The notes: generated by a model from the sequence alone, not told the origin. Numbered from the stretch's first letter, positions 8,874 to 22,565 are shown. The stretch is DNA of 64,000 bases from Falsiruegeria mediterranea M17 (GCF_900302455.1 NZ_ONZG01000001.1:434001-498000), one strand, 5' to 3'. A program made the numbers and translations.

Positions 8874-9506
8874 ATGAGTAAAAAAGAACCCGATCTGCAC
8901 AGTGCATACGCACTTGAAACACCGGACGACCACAAACGGCTCTATGCCGAATGGGCTGGTGATTATGATGACAGCTTTGCTGCGCGCGAAGACTATCAAC
9001 TGCATATCCACACCGCGCGGGCGTTTGTGGGCGCTGGCGGCCAGGGGCCTGTTTTGGACGTGGGCGCAGGCACGGGCCTGTGTGGTGCCGTCCTGTCAGG
9101 ACTGGGCGTCGGACCGATTGATGCCACCGATATCAGCGCCGCAATGTTGGATCAGGCGATGCGCAAGGACATCTATCGCGACGCGATCGAGGCTGACCTG
9201 AACCACGGCATCCCGGTGCCGCGCGAAAGCTATTCCGGCATCGTATCCTCGGGCACCTTTACACACGGGCATGTCGGCCCCGAAGTGATCCCCGCCCTGT
9301 TGCGCGTGGCCCGTCACGGCGCCCAGTTTGCGCTGTCGATCAACGCCAAGCATTTCGAGGCGCAGGGGTTCTCCGACGCGTTAAAGGCTCTGGATGGGGA
9401 CAAGATTCACAACCTGTCCCTGCCTCAGGTGCGTATTTATGGCGACTTGGCTGCGGGAGAGAACAAGGACGACACAGCCTTTATCGCCCTGTTCGAAAAG
9501 TCCTGA
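8874..9506 (+). CDS. Class I SAM-dependent methyltransferase
   Basis: A 210-residue protein with the SAM-binding motif VLDVGAGTGLCGAVL near residues 58-72 and the acidic motif II region IDATDISAAMLDQA. The N-terminal YAEWAGDYDDSF segment is common in Methyltransf_25/METTL27-like proteins. The methyl acceptor is unknown. No operon partner: the next gene is convergent, with only 3 bp between the stop codons. Confidence 0.85.
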   Translation: MSKKEPDLHSAYALETPDDHKRLYAEWAGDYDDSFAAREDYQLHIHTARAFVGAGGQGPVLDVGAGTGLCGAVLSGLGVGPIDATDISAAMLDQAMRKDIYRDAIEADLNHGIPVPRESYSGIVSSGTFTHGHVGPEVIPALLRVARHGAQFALSINAKHFEAQGFSDALKALDGDKIHNLSLPQVRIYGDLAAGENKDDTAFIALFEKS

Positions 9507-9509
9507 GGT

Positions 9510-10289
9510 TTATTTGCCCTTCCACACCGGATCGCGTTTCTCGGCAAAGGCGCGCGCGCCTTCCAAATTATCCTCGGACCCATACAGCGTGTCGATGGTG
9601 GCCAACTGTCGGCGCTGTATCTGGTTCATGATATCGCGGAAATTGGCATCTTCGGCCTCGCGCACAACCTCTTTAATCGCCGCATAAACCAGCGGCGGAC
9701 CGCTCGCCAGCAGGCGTGCCACCTCCCATGCACGATCCATCAATTGATCGCCCCGCACGATTTCATTCACCAATCCCCAATGCTTGGCCTCTTCGGCATC
9801 GAACCACCGACCCGTAAGCAGCAGTTCCATCGCCACGTGATATGGAATGCGCTTGGGCAGTTTGACACTGGCCGCATCCGCGATGGTCCCTGAGCGAATT
9901 TCCGGCAGGGCAAAGCTGGCGTGATCGGCGGAAATGATGATGTCGGCCGAGATCATAAGCTCCAGACCACCACCACAGGCGATGCCGTTCACGGCGGCGA
10001 TCACCGGCTTGTTCATGTCTCGCAACTCTTGCAGGCCACCAAATCCGCCAACGCCATAATCGCCATCGACCGCATCGCCGTCGGCAGCTGCCTTCAGATC
10101 CCAGCCGGGGCAAAAGAACTTTTCGCCGCCACCTGTCAGGATCGCCACGCGCAGTTCGGGATCATCGCGAAAGTCGCGAAAAACCTCGCCCATCACGCGG
10201 CTGGTGGCCAGGTCAATGGCATTGGCCTTGGGTCGGTCCAGCGTCACCTCAAGGATCGCACCGTCGCGTTTTGTCTTTACCGGGTTCAT
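9510..10289 (-). CDS. Enoyl-CoA hydratase/isomerase, CaiD-like
   Basis: A 259-residue crotonase-fold enzyme. The oxyanion-hole segments are FFCPGWDLKA (about 58-67) and ACGGGLELMISADIIISAD (about 105-123), followed by FALPEI. The closest pattern known to me is carnitinyl-CoA dehydratase (CaiD), which interconverts crotonobetainyl-CoA and carnitinyl-CoA, but another short acyl-CoA substrate is possible. It overlaps the upstream acyl-CoA synthetase gene by ATGA and is the last gene of the four-gene operon 9510-13842. Confidence 0.8.
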   Translation of the reverse strand: MNPVKTKRDGAILEVTLDRPKANAIDLATSRVMGEVFRDFRDDPELRVAILTGGGEKFFCPGWDLKAAADGDAVDGDYGVGGFGGLQELRDMNKPVIAAVNGIACGGGLELMISADIIISADHASFALPEIRSGTIADAASVKLPKRIPYHVAMELLLTGRWFDAEEAKHWGLVNEIVRGDQLMDRAWEVARLLASGPPLVYAAIKEVVREAEDANFRDIMNQIQRRQLATIDTLYGSEDNLEGARAFAEKRDPVWKGK

Positions 10290-12373
10290 GAGCTTGCCTT
10301 TCGGATCAGAGCGTCGACCGCAACCGCGCCCTCGGCGGTGCAGATCAAGGGGTTGATTTCAACTTCGGCCAGGGTGTCGGCATTGGCAAGCACATAGGCC
10401 TGCACCGCGTCCACAGCCGCAACGATGCCCCCCAGATCAGCCGCTGGCTTACCTCGATAGCCGTGAAGCAATGGGGCACATTTTAGCCGGTTTAGAGCCT
10501 TTTGTATTTGAACTGCACTGGAGGGAACCAGCAAGGATACCGTATCCCGCAGCACCTCGGTTAACACGCCGCCTGCCCCGATGGTCAGAACAAAGCCATG
10601 TGCAGGGTCGCGGGTCACGCCGATCAACAGTTCGGCCACAGTTCCATTTGCCATTTCTTCGACGAGGACGGTTTCTGTTCCTACGGCCTGCGCTGCTTCG
10701 GCCAGGTTTGATAGCTGCACACCAAGGCGAACCGCGCCATGTTCGGACTTGTGTGCAAGGCCGATGCCCTTGACCGCGAAAGGCGGCTTCAATGCGGCAC
10801 AAGCTTGCTCCGCATCTGATGCAGAACCCACAACGCTACGAGGAGTTGGCAGGCCGTGTTTTGACAAGGCCTCTTTGGCTTCAGCTTCGGTCAAAACCGC
10901 ATCAGGTTCGGCTGTACCGGGAATACAAACTGGCTCTAATAAGGGGCTTTTCGTATGACTTGCCGCATCGGCAGCAGCAAGCGCCTCTTCCAGCCCCATG
11001 ATCGGAACAACGCCACCGGCCATCAATTCGTCAGCCACGTGTTCAGGCATCAACTCGGGCAGTGTTGCGACGACAGCAAAAGGCGCGCCTGTTTCTGCCC
11101 GGACGGCCAAGGCCGCCTGCGTGGCGCAGGTCCAGTCGGTGTGGTCGGTGTGCGGATAATCGACGATGGAAAAGGTCATGCCGATCCCCTCGCCCGTCAT
11201 CCCTTTCCACGCGCGCGTCATCGCCTGCGTGTCGCGCCAGATATAGGTGTGGTAGTCCAGCGGATTTGCCAGGGCGACCATTGGACCAAGGGCAGCCTTC
11301 AGATCGTGTTTTTGCGGCTCTGACAAAGGGGGAAATACCAAATCACGCTTGGTAGATAAGTCCGCAATCAAGCTCGCCTCGCCCCCTGAGCAACTGATCG
11401 ACGCGATCTTGTTCGAGGTCAGCGGGCCATTGGCATGGAGCAGCTTCAACGTCTCGAGGAACGCGGGCAGCCCCTGCAACCGCACGACACCCAACCGATC
11501 CAACAAGGCTTGCGCGCCCGCGTCACTGCCGGCAAGCGAGGCGGTGTGGGACACTGCCGCTGCCTGTGCCTGCTCGGACGCACCGACCTTGAGTGCCACC
11601 AGTGGTACGCCCCGGTCATGGGCTTTGGTGGCCAGAGCCTCCCACTCGCGCAGGTTTCCAAAACCTTCAATGTGCAGGCCAATCGCTGTGAGCCGGTCAT
11701 CGTCAAGCAACTGCATCGCAATCGCAGCCTGAGACGTTTGCGCCATGTTCCCGCAGGTCACCATATAAGCAATCGGCAATCCCCGGCGCTGCATAGTCAG
11801 GTTGATGGCAATGTTCGAGCTTTGGGTCAGAATGGCAACGCCCCGCTCAACCGGCTGCATCCCATGCTGATCCGGCCAGATCGCGGTCCGATCCAAGGCA
11901 TTGACGAAACCATAACAGTTCGGCCCCAAGATTGGCATTTCGCCCGCAGCAGCCACCAACCTTGCTTGCAATTCAGCGCCGCTGGCGTCCTCGGCCAGGG
12001 CCTCGGTAAAGCCGGAGGCAAAGCACACCGCACCGCCCGCGCCCAATTCTCGCAAGGTCGATACGACCTCGAGCGTGGCAAAGCGGTTCACCCCGATGAA
12101 GGCAGCGTCGATTGGGCCATCCCAATCCTCAAGCTTCTCAATCGCCTTAATACCCGCGATCTCTTTTCCCGAAGGGTGCACCGGTAAAATTTGGCCCTGA
12201 TAACCAATGCGCTGCGCGGCCTCGATGATTGAGGCACACCAGGCCCCACCACCAATCACGGCGATTGAGGAAGGGTTGAGAACCCGTTTCAGATCGCGGG
12301 TGACAGCATCGCTTTCAACAGAGGATGTGTTCGCGCCCGGCGGTGACGCCGCTGTAATCAAGGTTGTGTTCAT
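10286..12373 (-). CDS. NDP-forming acyl-CoA synthetase (acetate-CoA ligase family)
   Basis: A 695-residue fusion. A CoA-binding domain starts near residue 28 (LNPSSIAVIGGGAW), followed by succinyl-CoA-ligase-like domains with SHTASLAGSDAGAQALLDRLG, where the conserved His is the usual phospho-carrier, and a C-terminal ATP-grasp domain (about 480-695, PPFAVKGIGLAHKSEHGAVRLG). Such enzymes activate a carboxylic acid to its CoA thioester, releasing ADP or GDP. In this operon it probably makes the acyl-CoA used by the dehydrogenase and hydratase. Its ATG directly follows the stop codon of the Rdx gene. Confidence 0.85.
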   Translation of the reverse strand: MNTTLITAASPPGANTSSVESDAVTRDLKRVLNPSSIAVIGGGAWCASIIEAAQRIGYQGQILPVHPSGKEIAGIKAIEKLEDWDGPIDAAFIGVNRFATLEVVSTLRELGAGGAVCFASGFTEALAEDASGAELQARLVAAAGEMPILGPNCYGFVNALDRTAIWPDQHGMQPVERGVAILTQSSNIAINLTMQRRGLPIAYMVTCGNMAQTSQAAIAMQLLDDDRLTAIGLHIEGFGNLREWEALATKAHDRGVPLVALKVGASEQAQAAAVSHTASLAGSDAGAQALLDRLGVVRLQGLPAFLETLKLLHANGPLTSNKIASISCSGGEASLIADLSTKRDLVFPPLSEPQKHDLKAALGPMVALANPLDYHTYIWRDTQAMTRAWKGMTGEGIGMTFSIVDYPHTDHTDWTCATQAALAVRAETGAPFAVVATLPELMPEHVADELMAGGVVPIMGLEEALAAADAASHTKSPLLEPVCIPGTAEPDAVLTEAEAKEALSKHGLPTPRSVVGSASDAEQACAALKPPFAVKGIGLAHKSEHGAVRLGVQLSNLAEAAQAVGTETVLVEEMANGTVAELLIGVTRDPAHGFVLTIGAGGVLTEVLRDTVSLLVPSSAVQIQKALNRLKCAPLLHGYRGKPAADLGGIVAAVDAVQAYVLANADTLAEVEINPLICTAEGAVAVDALIRKASS

Positions 12374-12673
12374 CTAGTCCTGTGAAGTGTCTGCCGCCCT
12401 GTCCAGATGGCCCAGGTCGCGTTCCGGGTCGATCCGGTCCCGCACGCGCGATTTCAGCTCTTTCACATCCGGAAAGCCACCGTCCCGCTTGCGTTCCCAA
12501 ATCACCTCATTGTCCAAAGTGATCTCAAACACGCCACCCGTCTCACCCGGCACCAGCGTCACCGACCCAAGATCCTCTTGAAAGGTCGAGAGCAGCTCTT
12601 GCGCCATCCAGGCGGCGCGGAGCATCCAGTTACAGCCAATGCAGTATGTGATCGAAATGGCGGGTTTTGTCAT
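12374..12673 (-). CDS. Rdx (SelT/SelW/SelH-like) thioredoxin-fold protein
   Basis: A 99-residue protein with the N-terminal redox motif YCIGCNWMLRAAWMAQELL (Cys10 and Cys13) and the C-terminal ERKRDGGFPDVKELKSRVRD segment of the selenoprotein W-related family. The second active-site position is Cys, not selenocysteine. The family is thought to act in thiol redox chemistry. It is sandwiched between the acyl-CoA dehydrogenase and acyl-CoA synthetase genes with 5-bp and 0-bp gaps, so it is co-expressed with them; its job there is unknown. Confidence 0.85.
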   Translation of the reverse strand: MTKPAISITYCIGCNWMLRAAWMAQELLSTFQEDLGSVTLVPGETGGVFEITLDNEVIWERKRDGGFPDVKELKSRVRDRIDPERDLGHLDRAADTSQD

Positions 12674-12678
12674 TGGGG

Positions 12679-13842
12679 TCAGCCTCCTAGCGGTCTCAGC
12701 AGTTCTCGGCTGATGATATGCCGCTGAATCTCGCTTGTCCCCTCCCAGATGCGCTCGACACGCGCGTCACGCCAGATGCGTTCCAGGGGCAACTCGTCCA
12801 TCAAGCCCATGCCACCATGGATCTGGATCGCCTCGTCCGCGACCATGGCCAGCATCTCGGTCGCCTTGAGCTTAGCCATCGACATGTCGGATTCGGTGAC
12901 GGTGCCCTGATCAAACTTCCAGCCTGCTTCCCATGTCAGCAGGTTTGCGGCTTTCAACTCTGTCGCCATGTCGGCCAGTTTGAAAGAGATGCCCTGAAAC
13001 TTGCCAATCTGCTGGCCGAACTGCTTGCGCTCGGCTGAATATTCAACCGCGTGCTGCATCGCCCGCTCAGCCCGGCCCAGGCAAGTAGCCGCAACTTGCA
13101 AGCGGGTCGCGCCCAGCCAAGTGTTGGCCACATCGAACCCTTTGTGCAACTCGCCCAGCATCGCCGATTTCGGGATGCGGCAATCGTCAAACTCCAGCAC
13201 CGCATTGGTATAGCCCCGATGGCTGACATTTCGGTACCCGTCGCGGACGGTGAAACCCGACGTGTCCTTGTCCACGAAAAAGGCAGTGATCAGCTTTTTT
13301 GGCCCGCGCGGTGTTTCCTCTTCACCGGTTGCCATGAACACGATCGAAAAGTCTGCGATGTCAGCGTGACTGATGAAATGCTTGGTGCCGTTCAGGATGA
13401 AGTCATCGCCATCCGCCCGAGCAGTTGCCGTCATGCCGCGCAGATCCGACCCAGCCCCTGGTTCGGTCATGGCCAGACAATCCCACTTCTCCCCCTTCAT
13501 GCAGGGGTAAAGATACTTTTCCTTCTGTTCATCGGTGCCCGCCATAAGGATGTTCGAGGGGCGCGCAACACAGGTCCAATGCAGCGCATAGTTCGCGCGC
13601 CCCAGTTCCTTTTCGTACATCAGCCAGGTCAGCGTATCGAGGCCCGCGCCCCCTACCTCTTCGGGCATGTTGGCGGCGTAGAGGCCAGCCTCCATCGCCT
13701 TGACCTGCACCTCTTTGATGATCTCCATCGGCAGTTGGCCAGTGCGCTCGACCTCAGCCTCATGCGGGTAAAGCTCGTTTTCGACAAAGGCGCGGGTGGT
13801 GTCGATGATCATCGACTGTTCTTCGGTCAGGCCAAACTGCAT
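12679..13842 (-). CDS. Acyl-CoA dehydrogenase
   Basis: A 387-residue FAD flavoprotein of the short/medium-chain acyl-CoA dehydrogenase fold. CLAMTEPGAGSDLRGM (about 132-147) and FILNGTKHFISHAD bind FAD and substrate; YSAERKQFGQQIGKFQGI and QIHGGMGLMDELPLERIWRDARVERIWEGTSEIQRHII form the C-terminal domain, with the usual catalytic Glu in the WEGTSE segment. It heads the operon with the Rdx, synthetase and hydratase genes and is divergent from the GlxA-type regulator. A carnitine/betaine role (CaiA-like) is possible but not shown. Confidence 0.88.
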   Translation of the reverse strand: MQFGLTEEQSMIIDTTRAFVENELYPHEAEVERTGQLPMEIIKEVQVKAMEAGLYAANMPEEVGGAGLDTLTWLMYEKELGRANYALHWTCVARPSNILMAGTDEQKEKYLYPCMKGEKWDCLAMTEPGAGSDLRGMTATARADGDDFILNGTKHFISHADIADFSIVFMATGEEETPRGPKKLITAFFVDKDTSGFTVRDGYRNVSHRGYTNAVLEFDDCRIPKSAMLGELHKGFDVANTWLGATRLQVAATCLGRAERAMQHAVEYSAERKQFGQQIGKFQGISFKLADMATELKAANLLTWEAGWKFDQGTVTESDMSMAKLKATEMLAMVADEAIQIHGGMGLMDELPLERIWRDARVERIWEGTSEIQRHIISRELLRPLGG

Positions 13843-13924
13843 CTCTTGCGCTCCGGACAGAGGGAATTTCCCGCGTATCCTGATCGAGCTTGCGAAGATT
13901 ACTGTGCAGAATTAGATATCGATC

Positions 13925-14863
13925 ATGCAAGATTGGTCAAAAACTTCCGCCGCAACGCAGCAAGTTGGCGTGCTTCTGTTCGATGGGTTTTCGAACCATT
14001 GCCTGGCCAACACGGTCGAACCCTTGCGTGCTGCCAATATGCTGTCAGGTCGGCCGTTGTATGACTGGCAATTCCTCGCCTTGGGGTCCGGCGTCGTGAC
14101 GTCGTCTTCGGGGTTACAGGTCGCTCCGCACCAGGCACTCAGTCAGGCGCAGGGAGACATGTTGGTTGTCATGCCGTCTTATGGGTTTCAAGAGCATAGC
14201 GGCTGGAAAACACAATCCGCATTGCGCGCTGCCAAGCGGCGTTTCAAGTCTCTGATCGGGATGGACACTGGCAGTTGGTTGCTGGCCGAGGCCGGGCTGT
14301 TGGATCACCATCGTGCAACCATCCATTGGGAGGAGCTTACGGGTTTCTCCGAGCGGTTCCCCGAGATTGACGTGGTGCGCGAGCGTTATGTCATTGACCG
14401 CAATCGGATCACGTGTTCAGGCGCCATGGCAGCGTTTGATCTGGTGACGCACATGATTGGGCGCGATCAAGGTCAGGCTCTGGCACTCGAGGTTGCACAG
14501 CTGTTCATGACCCGTGAATCTGCACGCTCTCATACGGGTGGTGCAGGGCCCGCCAGCACGTTTGTGAACAAGGCCTTGGCCATTATGCAAGAGAACCTGG
14601 AACAGCCACTCTCGGTTCCCGAAGTGGCAAGGCGCGCTGGTCGCACCCAAAAGGTGCTTGAGTCCCGAATGCGGGCCGATCTTGGGGCCACCCCTGCAAC
14701 GGTTTATCGCCGGTTGCGCCTGAACTTGGCCCGCAAGTTGGTAATGGAAACCGATTTGCCCGTGGCCGAGATTGCGTTGCGCTCTGGCTATGATGATCCA
14801 AGCGCCATGACACGCGCGTTTCGCACCGAATTTGGACGGTCTCCAAGGGCTTTGCGTCGCTAG
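13925..14863 (+). CDS. GlxA-family (DJ-1/PfpI plus AraC) transcriptional regulator
   Basis: A 312-residue regulator. Residues about 13-180 form a DJ-1/PfpI-type ligand domain (GVLLFDGFSNHCLANTVEPL; GMDTGSWLLAEAGLLD) without the classic nucleophile Cys at the family position. Residues about 205-312 hold two AraC-type helix-turn-helices (LSVPEVARRAGRTQKVLESRM; LPVAEIALRSGYDDPSAMTRAFRTEFGRSP). Characterised relatives such as CdhR and GbdR sense carnitine or glycine betaine breakdown. Its divergent position, 82 bp from the acyl-CoA operon, suggests it controls that operon. Confidence 0.85.
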   Translation: MQDWSKTSAATQQVGVLLFDGFSNHCLANTVEPLRAANMLSGRPLYDWQFLALGSGVVTSSSGLQVAPHQALSQAQGDMLVVMPSYGFQEHSGWKTQSALRAAKRRFKSLIGMDTGSWLLAEAGLLDHHRATIHWEELTGFSERFPEIDVVRERYVIDRNRITCSGAMAAFDLVTHMIGRDQGQALALEVAQLFMTRESARSHTGGAGPASTFVNKALAIMQENLEQPLSVPEVARRAGRTQKVLESRMRADLGATPATVYRRLRLNLARKLVMETDLPVAEIALRSGYDDPSAMTRAFRTEFGRSPRALRR

Positions 14864-16050
14864 CTGGGATGTGCCCTCATCCGCTGGTTCAAACGCCACA
14901 CGCCCCATGCCAATGGGATTGCCGCCAATCCGCCCAGCAAGTAGGCCAGCGGCCGGTCCGCAAAGCTCTCGAACATTTGCGTGTAGCCATGAATGGCAGC
15001 AAAGGTCAGCCCTGCGTTGAACAGCCCTCGCTGACTGTGGCGCGCAGACCAAATAATGACGGCGGCCAAGACCACAGCCCATAAAATCGCATAAGCTCCA
15101 TCAGGAATGGTCAGCGCCTGATCACGAAAGGCCTCGCGGGCTGCGCGGTAGCTTTCCCAATCCGGATATCCATCGCTGTATCGTCCCGGTCCCCAGATAG
15201 TTTCCCCGACAACATCGCCCCACAGAGAACCCACCAAGGCGCAAAGATTGGCGACAATGAACCCAAGCACCGCCAGGATGCGCAGGTGACGCGCATCTCG
15301 GTCGGCCGTCTTTCTGGCCCCCCAAAGACACGCTGTGATCAGTGCTATCATCTGGACGATGGTCAGGGTTGGTTCCGGAGAGTAGAATACATACGCAGCA
15401 TGAAAATAGGCGGTGCCCGTCTCGAGCATCTGGGCAAAGGGAACAATCGCCAGCGCCGTAACCAGGCGCACGTCGATCATCCAACCGATCGTTGCGACCG
15501 CGATCGCATAATATAGCAGGATCAGGTTTCTGAGCGGCGACCCGATCTGGTGCTGCATCACCAACAACTCAATCCCGATCAGATGCATCGACAATCCCAT
15601 CAGGATAACCGCGCCTAGAACAAAGGCAGCCGACAAGGCCCCTGATCGCCACCGCCAGACGCCTAGAATAGTCACGAAGGCACCTGCCGGTGTCATGATC
15701 CATCCCGCAAGCTGTTCATATTTGTCCACAAGCTCGATCGAAGCGCCGCCCATCAACATCCCGGCGCCGATCAAGATCGCAGAATTGCCAAACATTCGAT
15801 AGGCTTCGGCGCCTTTTGCCAGGATCAATAGACCCAACACCAGCATCAAGACCCCGGTGATCGAGACGGCGACAGCATTTGCCAGCCAGAAAATGAACCC
15901 GGCAGTGGCCGCGATAATCCCGAAACAAAGGATCGCGTTGACCGCAAGCTTGATCATCACGTCACGCGAGCGTGTTTCGATCTCCAAGGCCTGCTCCGGG
16001 GCCAAAACACCATCTTCGACAAGTGCAGTAGTATCCGCTACAACATGCAT
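14860..16050 (-). CDS. DUF2157-like polytopic membrane protein
   Basis: A 396-residue protein with an N-terminal cytoplasmic helix (ALVEDGVLAPEQALEIETRSR) followed by about ten or more hydrophobic membrane segments beginning near residue 32. The N-terminal part resembles DUF2157 membrane proteins, whose function is unknown. A conserved-looking soluble loop (ETIWGPGRYSDGYPDWESYRAAREAFRDQA) lies between late membrane segments. The start at 16050 (MHVVADTTAL) gives a better N-terminus than the 21-residue longer reading; the upstream AAAGGT is a weak ribosome-binding site. Its 3' end overlaps the convergent regulator gene by 4 bp. Confidence 0.7.
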   Translation of the reverse strand: MHVVADTTALVEDGVLAPEQALEIETRSRDVMIKLAVNAILCFGIIAATAGFIFWLANAVAVSITGVLMLVLGLLILAKGAEAYRMFGNSAILIGAGMLMGGASIELVDKYEQLAGWIMTPAGAFVTILGVWRWRSGALSAAFVLGAVILMGLSMHLIGIELLVMQHQIGSPLRNLILLYYAIAVATIGWMIDVRLVTALAIVPFAQMLETGTAYFHAAYVFYSPEPTLTIVQMIALITACLWGARKTADRDARHLRILAVLGFIVANLCALVGSLWGDVVGETIWGPGRYSDGYPDWESYRAAREAFRDQALTIPDGAYAILWAVVLAAVIIWSARHSQRGLFNAGLTFAAIHGYTQMFESFADRPLAYLLGGLAAIPLAWGVWRLNQRMRAHPS

Positions 16051-16184
16051 GTTTAGACCTTTGAAACAGTAAGCTGTCTGAAACCATACATCATTCCGAT
16101 AAACGCTGACCATTGCCCATTAGGTGCAAGAATTTCTGCGTAAAGGCCGCATGGAATGCCTCAAGAAGTATCAACGTGAAGTGA

Positions 16185-16934
16185 CTACTTGGAGAACTGA
16201 AAAAGTGAGGTTCGAATTTCACTAGCGCGCGCGTGCAATTTCCGGATTTCCGGATCTTCTAGCCCTAACTCATCAAGGTGGCGCACAAGCGACTCGAGAT
16301 AGGTGAAATTCGGTCCCAAATTACCTTCGGCAACAGCAATCATCTGAGCCGAGGTTTCCAATGAAACGTCCGGTAGATACCGATTGTTGGTCGTGTCCAT
16401 GAGGAAAACCAAGGCCTCGACAACGCCCTGTGGCGTGTCTACTTCCAGAAACACTGGCTGGTATGAACCCGAAAACATTTCGCGCCGCCACATGAATTGG
16501 GTTTCCTGGTCGGCAAGCGATGAGGGAATTCGAAAAACTACACCGTCGCAATGCCCTCCCTGGTCCAAGGCCGCCATTAAACCAGGTTGGTCATGTGTTC
16601 CACGCCCCCCATCCAAACGCATACAAAATCTCCGGTGCCACCCTGGCAGAGACCCGTATCGATATTCATCGATTTGCACTGCCGGATCCCAAATCAGCGA
16701 CCCATAGGCAAAGACCCAGAGGTCCTGATCCAAACGACCCGCAAGAACCGCTTGCCGATTGGCCTCGCGTTTCTCGTGATCCATGCGCCAGCCTGTTGGC
16801 CAACCTTCCTCGATTGCCTGAATATCCAGTTCATCGAACCGATCCAGTCCAAATCGCATTTCAGATTGGTCCGGAGGAATAATTTTACCGCGCAAGGCGG
16901 GCGTATATCGGAAGGTATGATCAGGAAACGGCAT
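16185..16934 (-). CDS. ChaC-like gamma-glutamylcyclotransferase
   Basis: A 249-residue protein with the family motif LWVFAYGSLIWDP (about 71-83), the LPGWHRRFCMRLDGGRG region, and WRREMFSGSYQP, which holds the likely catalytic Glu. Relatives cleave glutathione to 5-oxoproline and Cys-Gly in the cytoplasm. No Shine-Dalgarno sequence precedes the ATG at 16934, so the true start could be internal, for example Met26. It lies just downstream of the rRNA operon on the same strand. Confidence 0.85.
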   Translation of the reverse strand: MPFPDHTFRYTPALRGKIIPPDQSEMRFGLDRFDELDIQAIEEGWPTGWRMDHEKREANRQAVLAGRLDQDLWVFAYGSLIWDPAVQIDEYRYGSLPGWHRRFCMRLDGGRGTHDQPGLMAALDQGGHCDGVVFRIPSSLADQETQFMWRREMFSGSYQPVFLEVDTPQGVVEALVFLMDTTNNRYLPDVSLETSAQMIAVAEGNLGPNFTYLESLVRHLDELGLEDPEIRKLHARASEIRTSLFQFSK

Positions 16935-16950
16935 ACTGCAGTTAAGCCAA

Positions 16951-16978
16951 CAATCTTTATTGACACCACAGAAGATTG
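16951..16978 (-). terminator. Possible terminator hairpin downstream of the rRNA operon
   Basis: CAATCTT (16951-16957) and AAGATTG (16972-16978) are perfect arms, with a 14-base loop, 26 bases after the tRNA-fMet gene in the direction of transcription. The following minus-strand bases (TTGGCTT) make a poor U-run, so termination here is uncertain. Confidence 0.3.
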
Positions 16979-17003
16979 CTTAGTTGACGTTTCTTTTTGG
17001 ATT

Positions 17004-17080
<77 letters not shown>

Positions 17081-17149
17081 ACAGTTGACCTAGCGTGTTG
17101 TGCTGGTCTGGGTATTTTTGATCGTATTAGAGTATTGGATTTTACTAGG

Positions 17150-17265
17150 TTTGGCGGTGAGCTACTCTCCCACGCCTTGAGACGCAGTACCATTGCCGCA
17201 GCAGTGCTTAACTTCCGGGTTCGGGATGGGACCGGGTGTTTCACTTGCGCTATGACCACCAAACC
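17150..17265 (-). rRNA. rrf: 5S ribosomal RNA
   Basis: About 116 nt. On the minus strand it begins TTGGTGGTCATAGCGCAAG, has the conserved CCCGAACCCGGAAGTTAAGC block and ends with GAGAGTAGCTCACCGCCAA. The ends pair with each other (TTGGTGGT with ACCGCCAA). It is transcribed after 23S with a 224-bp spacer. Confidence 0.95.
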
Positions 17266-17489
17266 AAGAAAAATCCATTTATCTTCGATGACTGGATTTG
17301 GCGGCAGGCAGGGCATTTGCGCAGCAAATACCGGTTGCCGCACCTGAGTTATGTCAGGCTGGCTGTTCCAGTTCATCGAAGAAGATCAATCAACAGAGAC
17401 ACATGTTGGAATGTCTCGGGCTGTCCAAGTTTTGTGTTTTGTAGGGGTTGTATGCTTTTGTTTTGGTTCCAGTTTTTCTTTTACTGGAT

Positions 17490-20318
<2,829 letters not shown>

Positions 20319-20325
20319 GATCCAG

Positions 20326-20744
20326 AAAGAGAAAAACTGACGTCTTTCGACCGCAGTAGCTGGTAAGTAACTGCAGCTTATCTTCCTGAACCAAAAGCAT
20401 ACTTTCCCGCCCGCTTCATGTCGGTGAAGCGGACATTGAGTGTTCCGTGCGGAACACTCGGGTTAGTGTACTTGACTTGGACAACTCTGTTCGTTTCAGC
20501 CGGGATACATAAGACGGAGCGAGGAAACACTCGTGTCAAATGCCTTCCACTCTCTTAGTGTGCTACCGCCTTGCGGCTACTTGAGCACGAGAATGGAACC
20601 GAACTGAGATCCACGCCACACTCGGCGCGATCAAACAGTGTTGATTGATTTCTCTCTAAACGATGTCAATGCTTCCGAAGAAGCGACGTCCGATTGGACG
20701 GTTAAAAACCAAAAACGGTGCTTAACGATCAAATCGAAGGGATA
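20326..20744 (-). other. 16S-23S internal spacer, tRNA-Ile to 23S part
   Basis: A 419-bp transcribed spacer without coding content. It contains three clean hairpins: CCGCTTCA/TGAAGCGG (20411-20432), GAGTGTTCC/GGAACACTC (20438-20459) and CGTCC/GGACG (around 20687-20700). These may guide processing or antitermination; no boxA element was recognised with confidence. Confidence 0.6.
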
Positions 20745-20821
<77 letters not shown>

Positions 20822-20882
20822 AGCTGATTTTGCTTTGCAAAATCGGCGTTTAGCCCCTCGTGGTTATCCAGGGCCGTATATC

Positions 20883-20958
20883 TGGTGGAGCCTAGGAGGA
20901 TCGAACTCCTGACCTCCTGAATGCAAATCAGGCGCTCTCCCAGCTGAGCTAAGGCCCC
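20883..20958 (-). tRNA. tRNA-Ala (TGC)
   Basis: A 76-nt cloverleaf on the minus strand: GGGGCCT acceptor, GCCTGATTTGCATTCAGG anticodon arm with anticodon TGC, and encoded CCA. It lies 61 bp from tRNA-Ile. Here tRNA-Ala is nearer the 16S gene and so is transcribed before tRNA-Ile. Confidence 0.98.
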
Positions 20959-21095
20959 TTGAAGAACCCTGCATTCAGGGCTCGGTGACTGAAGAGATAT
21001 GAGGACGGCCTGGTCCGATTGATGCGACCAGCTTTGATTGCTGATCATTGCTAAGTGTTTCACGATCAAGAGCGAACTCTATGATGACTAGAAAC

Positions 21096-22565
<1,470 letters not shown>

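Noticed and set aside
12374-12673. Selenoprotein
   Set aside because: The active site is CIGC with ordinary Cys codons; no in-frame TGA occurs at the second position.
13051-14064. Plus-strand open frame across the acyl-CoA dehydrogenase and regulator starts
   Set aside because: It overlaps two well-supported genes and shows no domain.
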